Below the pieces are notes generated by a model. It saw nothing but the letters and a program-made list of their open reading frames with translations. It was not told the DNA's origin and ran no database searches. Below are positions 17,209 to 26,930 of a stretch of 64,000 nt of DNA, in pieces; position 1 is the first letter of the stretch; the number at the start of each line of letters is the position of its first letter. The position numbers and the translations under genes were made by a program. Source of the DNA: an uncultured Christensenella sp. (lineage in GTDB: Bacteria; Bacillota; Clostridia; Christensenellales; Pumilibacteraceae); contig CAJTNI010000010.1 of the NCBI GenBank assembly GCA_910577945.1, positions 1 to 64,000 of the forward strand. Reading direction: 5' to 3'.

Positions 17209-17871
17209 TCACTTTTTGAGCTTCTTTTTAAGCTCGCGCTTTTTGTCGTCGGGCGCTTTGGCGGCGGAATCGAGCTCGGCAAAGAACTGTTTTTCCTCCT
17301 CGGCGTCGGTTATCTCGGGCGGGCTGTACAGCTTTTCGTCCACCGTTCTGCCCTCGATATAATCTATAAGAGGCTGCACGTTTTCCTTTTTCACCTCGTC
17401 GATAGGGGCTTTGACCACGCTCATCAAAAACGTGTCCTCGTCGCTCAATATCTCCGCCGATTGAATTTGACGCACGCGCATGGCAAGCTGCATTTTTTCC
17501 ATTCTGCCCAATTCGTCGAGGTCGAACCCGCCCTGCGCATAGAACACGGGCACAAACTTTTCGTACGCGACGCTTATCGTAGCCTCTTTGACGCGCTGCG
17601 GGATATGATTGCGGAACGGCATATAGCCCACGCCGCACACGATAAGTTTTTTGTATACCGCGCCCAAATACTCGGAAAACTTTCCGAACCCGTTGATAAC
17701 GCCGCCGCGCACCGAGCCGATATACAGTATCTTATCGTAGCCCGCGAGCATGTCGCCCCTGCACTTGTCTGCGGGCACTGCGTCGCAGCCTATGGCGTTG
17801 CCGAGAATATCGACGTAACGCTTGACGTAACCGTATTTGGAATAGAAAACTATGAGCAATTTACCTTTCAT
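17209..17871 (-). CDS. Flavodoxin-domain protein
   Basis: 220 residues. The N-terminal motif LLIVFYSKYGYVKRYVDILG is an FMN-phosphate-binding loop of the flavodoxin/protoporphyrinogen dehydrogenase-like group, with the expected downstream pieces YDKILYIGSVRGGVINGF and LIVCGVGYMP. The last 60 residues are helical, charged and end in a basic KKRELKKKLKK tail. Probably an FMN-binding electron carrier or reductase in the cytoplasm. First gene of an operon with the two LRR proteins; the association has no known biochemical meaning to me. ATG 17871 is preceded by GAGGTAAAG. Confidence 0.75.
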   Translation of the reverse strand: MKGKLLIVFYSKYGYVKRYVDILGNAIGCDAVPADKCRGDMLAGYDKILYIGSVRGGVINGFGKFSEYLGAVYKKLIVCGVGYMPFRNHIPQRVKEATISVAYEKFVPVFYAQGGFDLDELGRMEKMQLAMRVRQIQSAEILSDEDTFLMSVVKAPIDEVKKENVQPLIDYIEGRTVDEKLYSPPEITDAEEEKQFFAELDSAAKAPDDKKRELKKKLKK

Positions 17872-17943
17872 CTTTACCTCGAAAAAAACGACGACAGCCG
17901 CGCGAGCCGTTACGCCCGCGCCGCGCGCGTATAACTGCTATAA

Positions 17944-17972
17944 AGTATACCAAACCGCGCCGATTTTTTCAA
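17944..17972 (-). promoter_or_regulatory. Sigma-A promoter of the flavodoxin-LRR operon
   Basis: Minus strand TTGAAA, 17-base spacer, TATACT, about 70 bases upstream of the flavodoxin start. Confidence 0.65.
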
Positions 17973-17984
17973 GCGTTTTGCGCG

Positions 17985-20897
17985 CTATATATCGTACTTG
18001 GAAAGTATCGCGCTGGGCGACTTGCGCAGCAGCGTCAGCACGGGCAGAATGCCGCACAGTATGCAAACGCCGTACAGCACGGCAAGCACAATCAGCGCGT
18101 ACCAGAACGGGTAGTACAAAATATACCCCATAAGCGACGACGTGCCGAGCGCCGCCAAAAACCCGCTCATAATCAAATACCCGATAAACACGGTGAGCGT
18201 CGTCAGCAGCAGCGCCTCCACAAAGAACTTGAAAACGAGATTCTTTTTGGACACGCCTATCGCGCGATAAATGCCTATTTCCTTGATTCGGCTCATGAGC
18301 GCCGAACGCATGATAAAGTACATGCACAGACTGAGCAGCACGACCACAACGGCGAGCGCAATCAAGCTTGTCATTATATCCAAATCTTGACTGAACTCCT
18401 CCTTTACGTCGGCGGGCGTCAGCAACCGACTGTCGCCGAACGCTCTCAAAAACTTTTCAGTGCGATTGGGGTCGGACGAATGCACGCGCATATAGTACCC
18501 GTTGAACGGCACGCCCGTGACGATATCGTCCTGCCAAAAGTACGACGACGCCATAGAATGCGTATCGCCCGCGCGCTTGGACAGCCGAATAAATTCGGCG
18601 TCGTTGACGAAGAAATTCACATAGTCGATGTTCTGATTATACGCGTACTTGTAATACTCCGTACCGTACTTGTTTTTAAGCCGCGCGATTTCGGCGGCGA
18701 GCGCCGCGTTGCATTCCGCATTGGACTTATTTGCGTCAGACACCGTCGGGTAGACGCCGTTTTGCGCCTTGTACGTGCGCGCGTAATAATAACCGTTTTG
18801 GTCGGTCAAGTAGTCGTACAACGCCGTTTCGCCCTTTACGACGTACATCCACGCGTTAAAGCCGTCCACGGTGCCGCTTCCGAATGCGGCGGCAAACCGC
18901 AAATACTCCTCGTAATACTCGTAGAAATAGTCGAGATACTCGTAATAATGCGCCTGATAATATTCGTCGTACGCCTTTATAAAGTCGGCGTCGTCGACGT
19001 CGTCGGGTACGCTATCGGGCAGAAGCGCGGTAATAAAATCGAACTCTTCGACGCGCTTGTACGCCTTTGCGTTCAACCACTCTGCGTAATCGGACACGCA
19101 GCCCATGTAATTGTCGAACTTGCCGACGAGCTTGAACTCCGCGCCGTGCAGCATCAATTTGCCGTCGAGCGGCACGTCCAGATTTTTTTGTGCGTTCGCC
19201 AGATATACGACTTCGCCGTCGTCGAGCTCCATCGAGAAATCGGACGCGCGCCTAATGTACGACTGCGACTGCTCGATTGACGATTTGGCGACGGTCAAAT
19301 CGTGCATGTACACAACGGGCTCGTCGGCAGTCGCCACGCCCGCTATAATCGCCGCGCCGTCGCCGACCGTCACCCACATGCCGAGCAAATCGTCGTAATC
19401 CTCGATATACCCGAGCGTGGAGTTTTTCAAAAACTCGTCGGCGAGCATGCTCGAAATCACCGCCTCGTTTTTCGCAAGCCCGTCCTTGCGACCCGCGCGC
19501 AGCGTGCCGCCGCAAACAGACGCGCCGACCACCACGGCGTTTCGCGCGTAATTGCCGTCCACGCGCATTATGGAAAACGTTTCGAACCTGCCCGTTTGCA
19601 GCCTGACCGATACCGCGCCGCTCGGCATGCCCGTTCTGTCAATCGTCACGTAGTCGATGCCGCTATCCGCCCTACCCACGGCGGCGTTGAGCCTGTCGGA
19701 TTGCTCGCCGTTCTCGACGCGCAAGTAGAACGTGTTGTGGCTGTACGAATTGCTTAAATCAATCAACTTGCGGAAGGACGTGCCGAAAACCGCGCTTACG
19801 AGCACGAACACCGCCGCAAACAACAGCATGAGCCGCCTGAAAAATATGCGGCTGCGCTTTTTTACGAAATGCGTTTTAAGCCCGCCGCGCGCCGCCGCGC
19901 CGAACGTAAACAGTCGCCCGCACTTGCCGTCGCTCTTGACGGGCGGCAGCTCGGACATATCCACGCTTTGGACGGCGGCCGTCGGCGCGCCGCGCTCGAA
20001 TACGCCGTCGTCGAACCTAATCTCGCCCGACTCGTCCACTATATGCACGCCCGGCGTATCGACGCGCAAGTACAGCTTGCCGCCGCTGTTCACGATTTTC
20101 AACCGCACGGGCGTTTGCGGCGTATCGCCGTAATATCCTACATTGACGGCGTCGCCGTTAAGCTCGCGCTTATCCAGCTCGCCCAGATACACCGTGTTTT
20201 TGTCGCGCGCCGTATACCCGCCCGCCGATTGGTTGTCGCGCACCGACAACACCTTTCCGTCACCCAGCTCGATAACCTTGTCGCAGTAGTAATCGACGAG
20301 GTGCGCTTCGTGCGTAACCAGCACGACCAAATGCTCCTTCGCAATCGCGCGCAGTATTTCCATTACCACGAGCGTGTTCGCCTCGTCGAGGTTGCCCGTC
20401 GGCTCGTCGGCGAGGATTATGCGCGGGTTTTTGACGATTGCGCGCGCAATAGCTATGCGCTGCTGCTGCCCGCCCGAAAGCGTGTCGGGCAAGCGCTTGG
20501 CGAACTTTTCCATGCCCACGTTGGCGAGCGCGGCGGCGACGCGCCCGTCAATCTCGTCGGGGTCGGTCATGCCGCACAGCCGCAGCGCGTTTTCCACGTT
20601 CTCGTAACAGGTCTGTTCGCGGTTGAGGTTGTAGTTTTGGAAAATATACCCGATATTGCGGTTGCGCAGGTCGTCCGTGCCGACGCGAATATCCGCGCCG
20701 TCGATTTCCACCGCACCGCCTGCGAACCCGTCCAGCCCGCCGAGCACGTTCAACAGCGTGGTCTTGCCGCACCCGCTCTTACCGAACAACGCCACCATGC
20801 CGTTGTCGGGCAGCTCCAACGACACGTCGTCGATTACGTGTATCTCGTTGCTCTTGCCCTTATTGAAATACTTATCAAGCTTGGAAATCTTAATCAT
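17985..20897 (-). CDS. MacB-like ABC exporter: ATPase fused to FtsX-type permease (partner 2)
   Basis: 970 residues. Residues 1-230 are an ATPase of the LolD/MacB type: Walker A GKSGCGKTT, signature LSGGQQQR, Walker B ILADEPTGNLDEAN. A cytoplasmic linker leads to a first transmembrane helix near residue 360 (RLMLLFAAVFVLVSAVFG), a large extracellular domain (about 380-820), and three C-terminal helices: the four-helix MacB/FtsX topology. The extracellular domain contains a striking tyrosine-rich stretch at about residues 640-666. Mechanotransmission exporters of this kind move lipids, toxins or antimicrobial peptides, or remodel the envelope. The start overlaps the stop of the other fusion gene as ATGA, so the two probably form a heterodimer. 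No adjacent substrate or sensor gene is visible. Confidence 0.88.
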   Translation of the reverse strand: MIKISKLDKYFNKGKSNEIHVIDDVSLELPDNGMVALFGKSGCGKTTLLNVLGGLDGFAGGAVEIDGADIRVGTDDLRNRNIGYIFQNYNLNREQTCYENVENALRLCGMTDPDEIDGRVAAALANVGMEKFAKRLPDTLSGGQQQRIAIARAIVKNPRIILADEPTGNLDEANTLVVMEILRAIAKEHLVVLVTHEAHLVDYYCDKVIELGDGKVLSVRDNQSAGGYTARDKNTVYLGELDKRELNGDAVNVGYYGDTPQTPVRLKIVNSGGKLYLRVDTPGVHIVDESGEIRFDDGVFERGAPTAAVQSVDMSELPPVKSDGKCGRLFTFGAAARGGLKTHFVKKRSRIFFRRLMLLFAAVFVLVSAVFGTSFRKLIDLSNSYSHNTFYLRVENGEQSDRLNAAVGRADSGIDYVTIDRTGMPSGAVSVRLQTGRFETFSIMRVDGNYARNAVVVGASVCGGTLRAGRKDGLAKNEAVISSMLADEFLKNSTLGYIEDYDDLLGMWVTVGDGAAIIAGVATADEPVVYMHDLTVAKSSIEQSQSYIRRASDFSMELDDGEVVYLANAQKNLDVPLDGKLMLHGAEFKLVGKFDNYMGCVSDYAEWLNAKAYKRVEEFDFITALLPDSVPDDVDDADFIKAYDEYYQAHYYEYLDYFYEYYEEYLRFAAAFGSGTVDGFNAWMYVVKGETALYDYLTDQNGYYYARTYKAQNGVYPTVSDANKSNAECNAALAAEIARLKNKYGTEYYKYAYNQNIDYVNFFVNDAEFIRLSKRAGDTHSMASSYFWQDDIVTGVPFNGYYMRVHSSDPNRTEKFLRAFGDSRLLTPADVKEEFSQDLDIMTSLIALAVVVVLLSLCMYFIMRSALMSRIKEIGIYRAIGVSKKNLVFKFFVEALLLTTLTVFIGYLIMSGFLAALGTSSLMGYILYYPFWYALIVLAVLYGVCILCGILPVLTLLRKSPSAILSKYDI

Positions 20898-23311
20898 TTT
20901 GCGTCGCCCTTCAAAGATTTTTTGACGCTTGCTTTAAACAGCCTGCGAATTTGGTAATGCGTGACCCGCAGCGTAAGCGCGACCATGCCGATTATAATCA
21001 TCACGTACTGCCACGCGTGTAGGAATACGAACAGCGCGTTAAGCTGCGGAGTGAGAAACACCGTGAGCGCCGCCGCGAGCAAAACTGCGAACGCGGGCAA
21101 AAGCGACAGCAGCATGCGCGTGTACATGCCCGCGCGTATCACTCGCACCGGTATTCCCATCGACCGCATAATAGCCATGTCGTTCCTGAACGCGTCCATT
21201 GCGCGGCGCGTGCACAGACTCAAAAAGAACGCCAAAAACATTATAAAGCCAATCCACATTACAAGCATAAACGCGCCCTCGACGGCGTAAGTCAGCGCAT
21301 CCAGCGCCGACGGGTCGTAGCTCGTATCGGACGGCACGGCTATATACCCCGCGTCCTTCAACCGCGCCGCCGCGGATTTCGCCGCGGAGTCGTTCTCGAA
21401 AAACAGCGAGGTTTGCGCATACTGCGTCGACAAAACGTATTCGGCAACAGCCCTCATCACCTCCGTGCCGAAATACACGCGCTCGCGGCGGTACGGCGCG
21501 ATTAAATCGCGCTCGCTCGGCTCTTTGTCCGCCAACGCCTCGCGCGAAAACTCCGCGTTAAAGATATATTCGCCGCCTCCGCCGCCGTAATCGTAATACC
21601 AATAATTGCCGCTGTAAGTCGCATGATAGCCGATAACCGCATAATCGTCGGCGTCGAGCTGCAAATCGGCAATATAAATCTTGTTCGGGTCTATGTCGAA
21701 CGACGGCACGAACGAGTTGTATCTGTACGCACGGTCGCTCTTGGTCGCGGTTATTTCGCACCCCGCTCTTCCGCACAAATATTTGTAATACGTAGCCGTC
21801 GCGAAGCCCCTGTCGGTATACAAAACCTTGGCTGACTTCGTGTTGTCGTAAAAATATTTGACGCCCGACACTTTAAGCACAAGCCCGTCGAAGCTCACCG
21901 TTTTGACGGCGACGGCGGACTTGCCGAATACGGGGCGATACTTGATAGGCAGGTACAGCAGCACCTCGTCGTCGGACGCGGGATACCTGCCTACTATATT
22001 CGTGCCGAAGCTCTCGCGGCATACGCTCAAACAATTAACGTATACGTATTGGTCGTAATCGTACGAGCTGCCGTCGCCTATATATGCCGTTAGCATGGAA
22101 TACTCGTCGAGCAGCGAGTCGTAACGGATACTGCGCTTTGCGCCGAACTTCTCCGCAAGCCCCGACGCCTCGCTCTCCGTCATTACCGTGCCGTCCTTGC
22201 GCGTGACGACGACGCGCCCGTCGATATGCTCGAACATGTGCCTGCGCTCGAACAGCTTGAACGCGTCGCCGCAAAACGACGTTATCACAAACACCGCCAA
22301 TATGCCGAGTATCAAGAGCGAGCACAAAAACACCGTCAGCTTGGGCGTCGCCTTGAATATGGTCGCGCCCAACGTAACGCCGTTTTTGAGCATTGTTTTT
22401 ATCTCGCGCCTGCGCGCCGCGCCGCGCTCGGACTTTTGCGACCTTGCGGGCGCGACGGGCTTTTCCTTGTCATCCGCAGCACCGTCGCTCGTCGTCGCAT
22501 CGTTCGCCGTATCGCTCGTCGAGCCGTCGGCCGCGGCGGCGTTTACCGCCGTATCGTTCGCGGTCGCTTTGTCCTCTTGCCTGTCGGTTATTTCGTCGTC
22601 GGCAGTCGCGCCGCTCGCGTACGCGCGAACCACGTCCGTCGCACGGTCGAACGACACCGCGCCGTCGAAAATGCGCACGTGCCGCGTGGCGCAATGCTCG
22701 ACCTGCTCGAAGCTGTGCGTAACGATGATTAGCAGCTTGTCGCGCGACACCTCGCGCAGCAGTTCGATTATGTCGTGCGAAGTCTTGCTGTCCAGATTAC
22801 CCGTCGGCTCGTCGGCGAGGATAATGGGGCTGTCCTTGGCAAGCGCGCGCGCAATTACGGTACGCTGCTTTTGCCCGCCCGACAGCTTGCTGCCGCGCTG
22901 ACCGAGGCAGTCGCTCATGCCGACGCGCGACAGCAACTCCATTGCGCGCGCACGGCGTTCCTTTTTGTTTCGTATATGCAAAAGCGCAAGCTCCACGTTT
23001 TGCAGCACGGTGAAGCTTTCTATGATATTGTAGTCCTGAAAAATAAACGACACGTACTTTTCGCGATACTCTTCCCAATCGGGCTGCAAGTAGTGCGAGG
23101 TGGGATTGCCGTCTATTAAAAGCTCGCCCTCCTCGTACGTGTCCATGCCGCTTATAACGTTGAGCAACGAGCTCTTGCCCGAGCCCGACGCGCCCGTAAC
23201 AGCCACAAACTCGCCCTTGTCGAAAGCGAGATTTACGCCGCGTATACCGACGGCGACGCTGCCGGACGACGTATAAATTTTTCCTATATTTTTGAGTTCA
23301 AGAAACGCCAT
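20894..23311 (-). CDS. MacB-like ABC exporter: ATPase fused to FtsX-type permease (partner 1)
   Basis: 805 residues. ATPase domain residues 1-220: Walker A TGASGSGKSS, signature LSGGQKQR, Walker B ILADEPTGNLDSKT. Residues about 225-300 form a low-complexity Ala/Asp/Thr linker ending in a basic stretch. Then comes one helix (VFLCSLLILGILAVFVITSF), an extracellular domain of about 330 residues rich in Tyr and Asp with a Gly run, and three closing helices. ATG 23311 is chosen over the longer frame because GAGGAT precedes it and the domain starts there (AFLELKNIGKIY). It is the first gene of the pair; both halves carry complete ATP sites, so neither is an obvious degenerate partner. Confidence 0.88.
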   Translation of the reverse strand: MAFLELKNIGKIYTSSGSVAVGIRGVNLAFDKGEFVAVTGASGSGKSSLLNVISGMDTYEEGELLIDGNPTSHYLQPDWEEYREKYVSFIFQDYNIIESFTVLQNVELALLHIRNKKERRARAMELLSRVGMSDCLGQRGSKLSGGQKQRTVIARALAKDSPIILADEPTGNLDSKTSHDIIELLREVSRDKLLIIVTHSFEQVEHCATRHVRIFDGAVSFDRATDVVRAYASGATADDEITDRQEDKATANDTAVNAAAADGSTSDTANDATTSDGAADDKEKPVAPARSQKSERGAARRREIKTMLKNGVTLGATIFKATPKLTVFLCSLLILGILAVFVITSFCGDAFKLFERRHMFEHIDGRVVVTRKDGTVMTESEASGLAEKFGAKRSIRYDSLLDEYSMLTAYIGDGSSYDYDQYVYVNCLSVCRESFGTNIVGRYPASDDEVLLYLPIKYRPVFGKSAVAVKTVSFDGLVLKVSGVKYFYDNTKSAKVLYTDRGFATATYYKYLCGRAGCEITATKSDRAYRYNSFVPSFDIDPNKIYIADLQLDADDYAVIGYHATYSGNYWYYDYGGGGGEYIFNAEFSREALADKEPSERDLIAPYRRERVYFGTEVMRAVAEYVLSTQYAQTSLFFENDSAAKSAAARLKDAGYIAVPSDTSYDPSALDALTYAVEGAFMLVMWIGFIMFLAFFLSLCTRRAMDAFRNDMAIMRSMGIPVRVIRAGMYTRMLLSLLPAFAVLLAAALTVFLTPQLNALFVFLHAWQYVMIIIGMVALTLRVTHYQIRRLFKASVKKSLKGDAK

Positions 23312-23361
23312 GCCGTTATCCTCGTAATATTTTAGCGCGTACACATTGCAGCCCCGAAGTC

Positions 23362-23383
23362 CTACCGAGCGCAACGACGGTAG
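23362..23383 (-). other. Hairpin at the predicted 5' end of the exporter mRNA
   Basis: CTACCG / CGGTAG stem with a ten-base loop. Its first base falls within one or two bases of the predicted transcription start, so the mRNA would begin with a stem-loop. Confidence 0.5.
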
Positions 23384-23390
23384 CTGTAAT

Positions 23391-23419
23391 ATTGTAACAA
23401 ATTCCGACGCGAATTGCAA
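23391..23419 (-). promoter_or_regulatory. Sigma-A promoter of the exporter pair
   Basis: Minus strand TTGCAA, 17-base spacer, TACAAT, about 75 bases upstream of ATG 23311. Confidence 0.65.
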
Positions 23420-23500
23420 TAGCGTTTGAAAATTCGTACACATTTATATCCGTCGCCGCGCCGTTTATATAACAACACCGCGCCGCGCCGATTTGTCCCG

Positions 23501-23545
23501 CAAAAATAAAAAAAAGGATTGCGCGCTAATTACGCGACGCAATCC
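23501..23545 (-). terminator. Intrinsic terminator of rubrerythrin
   Basis: Minus strand GGATTGCG / CGCAATCC stem followed by TTTTTTTTATTTTT. Strong. Confidence 0.88.
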
Positions 23546-23567
23546 CTCTTACGAGTTTACGCGACAC

Positions 23568-24107
23568 TCAATAGTTTTCGGGCTTCATTTCAAAGAACGA
23601 GCGCGGATGCGCGCATACGGGACAGACCTCCGGCGCGGCATCGGCAACTACCATATGCCCGCAATTCATGCAAACCCACACTACCTGCACGCCCTTTTTG
23701 AAAACCTCGTTGCGCTCTATATTGACGGACAGCTTGACGTACCGTTCCTCATGCGTACGCTCGATTGCCGCCACTTTGCGGAACAGTTCTGCAATAGCCG
23801 TAAACCCCTCTCTATCCGCGTCCTCAGCGAACGTCTTGTACATGTCCGTCCACTCGAAATGCTCGCCGTCGGCGGCGTCTTTGAGGTTGGTCGCGGTGTC
23901 GGCGATACCGCCGTGCAGCAGCTTGAACCAAATTTTGGCATGCTCGCGCTCGTTGGCGGCGGTTTCTGCGAATATCGCGGCGATTTGCTCGTACCCGTCC
24001 TTTTTCGCCTTGGACGCGTAATAATCGTACTTATTGCGCGCCATGCTCTCGCCCGAAAACGCGGTCATGAGGTTTTCCTCGGTCTTTGTGCCTTTGAGGT
24101 TTTTCAT
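23568..24107 (-). CDS. Rubrerythrin
   Basis: 179 residues, normal length. The N-terminal ferritin-like four-helix domain carries the diiron ligands in the ENLMTAFSGESMARNKY start, EREHAKIWF and the ERTHEERY motif. The C-terminal rubredoxin-like domain has two CxxC pairs (CMNCG and CPVC) to bind one iron. The enzyme reduces hydrogen peroxide in anaerobes. Monocistronic by its own terminator; AAGGAG sits six bases before ATG 24107. It supports an anaerobic, oxygen-protected lifestyle. Confidence 0.96.
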   Translation of the reverse strand: MKNLKGTKTEENLMTAFSGESMARNKYDYYASKAKKDGYEQIAAIFAETAANEREHAKIWFKLLHGGIADTATNLKDAADGEHFEWTDMYKTFAEDADREGFTAIAELFRKVAAIERTHEERYVKLSVNIERNEVFKKGVQVVWVCMNCGHMVVADAAPEVCPVCAHPRSFFEMKPENY

Positions 24108-24218
24108 AGAAAACTCCTTGATATATTTCCTATATTCTACCCCGACGCGCGGCGAATTTTATCGCATATTTTGCAAATGTTTGACCGAAAAAGTAAAATT
24201 CAAGCCGTAACGCAATTC

Positions 24219-24257
24219 AAAAGCCCCCTCGCGCGGATTTTGCGCAAAGGAGCTTTC
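24219..24257 (-). terminator. Probable terminator of the ROK glucokinase gene
   Basis: Imperfect minus-strand stem, AGCTCC...GCGC / GCGC...GGGGCT, followed by TTTTG. The stem lies about 60 bases past the stop codon. Confidence 0.5.
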
Positions 24258-24314
24258 GACCTGTCCGATTATTTACGCACGCGCCGCCCGTTCGGCGGCT
24301 ACGCGTTCGCCGTA

Positions 24315-25253
24315 CTAATTGAGTATGAGCGCCGCCGCGCCGATAATGCCCGCGTCGTTGCCGAGCTGCGCGACGAGTATGTCGAACCTCGGCATGCCCT
24401 CGAATCCGTAGAACCGTTCCTTGCAGTAGTCTTTGAGCTTGTCGATTAAGTAATCGCCCTGCGCGCACACGCCGCCGCCGAGTATTATCGCCTGCGGTCT
24501 GAAAATGTTCGCGAAATTGAGCATGCCCTCGCCCAAGAACTTGATATAATTATCGACTACGGCTATCGCCGCTTTATCGCCTTTCTTGCTGCACTCGAAC
24601 GCGGTCTTGCCGTCCACGTCGTCAAGCCGCGGCGACGTCTTCCACATTGCCGAGCTTTTGTCGGCTTGCATAGCCTTTTTGGTATCGCGTATGAGCGCGC
24701 TCGCGCTGCAATACGCCTCCATGCACCCGCGCCGTCCGCACGAGCACCGTTCGCCGTCCACAACGAGCACCATATGTCCGAGCTCGCCGCCCTTGCCCTC
24801 GTTGCCCTCGTACAGCTTGTTGTCTATAACGATGCCGCCGCCGACGCCCGTGCCGAGCGTGAGCATGACCGTATCCGAATACATGCGCCCGACGCCGAAC
24901 GCGGTCTCGCCCAACGCCGCAACGTTGGCGTCGTTGCTGACGCGTATCGGCTTGTTGATATGCCGCGCCAGCATTTCAGCAAGCGACACGTTTTCCCAAT
25001 TAAGATTGTACGCGCGGTCGACCGTGCCCGTAGACGAATTTATCGCGCCCGGGCAGCCTATGCCGATACCCACGAAATCGCGGTCGTCGGGGTCGACGAG
25101 GTCCTTGACCAAGCCCGCAACGTCGTCCACTATCTTTTGCGCGCCGCCCGCAACGTCGGTTACGACGCGACCCTTTTTGATTATGTTTCCGTCCTTATCG
25201 ACCACGCCCGCCTTAACGGACATGCCGCCGATATCTATACCTACGCAATACAT
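24315..25253 (-). CDS. ROK-family glucokinase
   Basis: 312 residues, standard ROK length. The phosphate-1 motif is DIGGMSVKAGVV (residues 6-17), the ROK signature region runs through LGTGVGGGIVID, the sugar-binding GELGH sits near residue 153, and the zinc-binding CSCGRRGCMEAY follows (about 166-177). It phosphorylates glucose with ATP in the cytoplasm and fits the sugar-releasing genes in the window. GlcK-type enzymes and N-acetyl sugar kinases are close relatives, so glucose is the likeliest but not the only substrate. GAGGTAAGAG lies before ATG 25253. Confidence 0.92.
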   Translation of the reverse strand: MYCVGIDIGGMSVKAGVVDKDGNIIKKGRVVTDVAGGAQKIVDDVAGLVKDLVDPDDRDFVGIGIGCPGAINSSTGTVDRAYNLNWENVSLAEMLARHINKPIRVSNDANVAALGETAFGVGRMYSDTVMLTLGTGVGGGIVIDNKLYEGNEGKGGELGHMVLVVDGERCSCGRRGCMEAYCSASALIRDTKKAMQADKSSAMWKTSPRLDDVDGKTAFECSKKGDKAAIAVVDNYIKFLGEGMLNFANIFRPQAIILGGGVCAQGDYLIDKLKDYCKERFYGFEGMPRFDILVAQLGNDAGIIGAAALILN

Positions 25254-25303
25254 ACGCTCTTACCTCGTTGAATTATATTTTCCGCAAGCCTATTATTATG
25301 CGG

Positions 25304-26866
25304 CTACTTTAAAATTATCGTGCTTATGGACGATTTGAGCTTATCCTTGCTCTCGCCGTCGCGCTCACGCAAATAGTCGCCGAACATGTTGACCGCGCTG
25401 CGCCTGTCGATGATAACGTATCGGCGGTTTACGGGAAGCTTGCGCGAAGCGTCGCCGCTCGGGCTTGCCGCACGCCTTGCCGCTCCTGCGCCTTGATTTT
25501 TGCGCGGCGTTTGCGCCGATTTTTGCGCCGCGGGCTTTTTGCCGCCCTTAGTCGCAGGCTTTTGCGCGGCGGATTTTGTGCCGCTCGCGCTCGGCTTCGC
25601 CGCGGCGGGCTTTCTCGCTGCCTGCGCGGGCTCGTCGGCATAGCGCGATATCGTGCGCACGCGCGGGAAATAAATATTGCGGTTTGGCGCGTAATCGGCG
25701 TCGCGCGCGTCGTCGCTTACCGCACCGTACTCGTCGATTTCGTCGCTATCGTATTCCTCGGCTTCGCCGCTGTAATCGCCGTCGTAGCCGTATTGCGCGT
25801 CGGCTTCTCCGTCGGGCGCGGCGTACTCCGACCGCTCGTCGTACTCGTCGCGTTCGGCTTGCGCCTCGGCTTGCTCCGCCGCGTCGTCGGACGCCGCGAA
25901 TTGTTCGTCTGTATCGAGCTCGCCGTCCGCGGCTTCGTACGCGTCCTCGTCGAACGCCTCGGGAATTTCGTCCGTATCGAGCTCCTCGAAAGCGTCGGCG
26001 CTATGCCCGTAGTCGGCGCTTACGCCGTCCGCCGCGTTAGCGCGCGCATCGGCGTCCGCATTATCCGCATCGCCGTCGCCCGCTCCGACAAACTCGTCGA
26101 AGCTGTCGAACGTATCGAAATCGGGGTCGGCATTGCCGCTCAGCCCCACAAAATCGCTGTGCTTTGTTTCCGTCGCACGCCAATCGGGTGCGGGCTCGGC
26201 TTGCGCTTGCCCGTCGGCGCGCGCTGTATACGCCGCCTCATCCGTTTTTTTGCTATGTATTATATAGTCGCCGCCGTCGGGCTGCCGCGCGCTTACGGAC
26301 GCGTCCGCTTGCTCCCTCGGCTCAGACTGCTCGGTCGACTCGGCGTTTTCGGCAGCCGCAGCGGTGCGACGCACGGCGGAATTGCCTATCGCGCGAATTT
26401 TAGCCACCTCGGCGGCAATGCGCCGCTGCTCGGGGGTCTTGACCGAATTGGTTACTTTAAGCTCGCGCTTTTTCTTTTTGTTGGCGAGCGCGCAGTCGCA
26501 TATCAGCGCAATCAACGAAAACACGAAAACCGCGCCCGCAAGGCACGCGCCCATAATCGTGTCGAGCGCGACGAACAGCTCGGGCAACGGCAGCTCGAAC
26601 GAGCTTGCGCCGAATACGAGCGTCGCGGAGGCTTGTGCGGCGACGATTTTGTACGCGCCGTCCAAGCGCGTCAAAACGACGGCGGCGACAAGCGCAACCG
26701 CCGCCGCAAACGCAAGCGACGCGACAATGCGCAGTATTACGTCAAAGGCGTTGCACCTGCGCTTTCCCACCGCCGCAACGGCGATAAACGACGCGAGCAT
26801 GAACAGCCCGAGCGCGCCCGCAACGACGGCGAATATTATATTGAATGTAACGCTGAAATCAAGCAT
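25304..26866 (-). CDS. Membrane protein with four N-terminal helices and a long acidic disordered tail
   Basis: 520 residues, not recognised. The first 135 residues hold four hydrophobic segments (FNIIFAVVAGALGLFMLASF first). A basic KKKKRELK marks the cytoplasmic exit. Residues about 150-400 are very acidic, full of Asp/Glu/Ala/Tyr and hardly any hydrophobic core; residues about 410-485 switch to Lys/Ala/Pro-rich basic repeats (AAKPSA, AAQKPA). The final 30 residues return to an ordered-looking segment. The plan resembles the repeat-tail membrane protein at 492-2087: a membrane block joined to a charged disordered region. No ribosome site is obvious before ATG 26866. Confidence 0.6.
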   Translation of the reverse strand: MLDFSVTFNIIFAVVAGALGLFMLASFIAVAAVGKRRCNAFDVILRIVASLAFAAAVALVAAVVLTRLDGAYKIVAAQASATLVFGASSFELPLPELFVALDTIMGACLAGAVFVFSLIALICDCALANKKKKRELKVTNSVKTPEQRRIAAEVAKIRAIGNSAVRRTAAAAENAESTEQSEPREQADASVSARQPDGGDYIIHSKKTDEAAYTARADGQAQAEPAPDWRATETKHSDFVGLSGNADPDFDTFDSFDEFVGAGDGDADNADADARANAADGVSADYGHSADAFEELDTDEIPEAFDEDAYEAADGELDTDEQFAASDDAAEQAEAQAERDEYDERSEYAAPDGEADAQYGYDGDYSGEAEEYDSDEIDEYGAVSDDARDADYAPNRNIYFPRVRTISRYADEPAQAARKPAAAKPSASGTKSAAQKPATKGGKKPAAQKSAQTPRKNQGAGAARRAASPSGDASRKLPVNRRYVIIDRRSAVNMFGDYLRERDGESKDKLKSSISTIILK

Positions 26867-26930
26867 AAGTAAATTACGACACTTAAATTACAATACAAAC
26901 CCGCTTGCGACCGCAAGTAAGCTTAACCGT

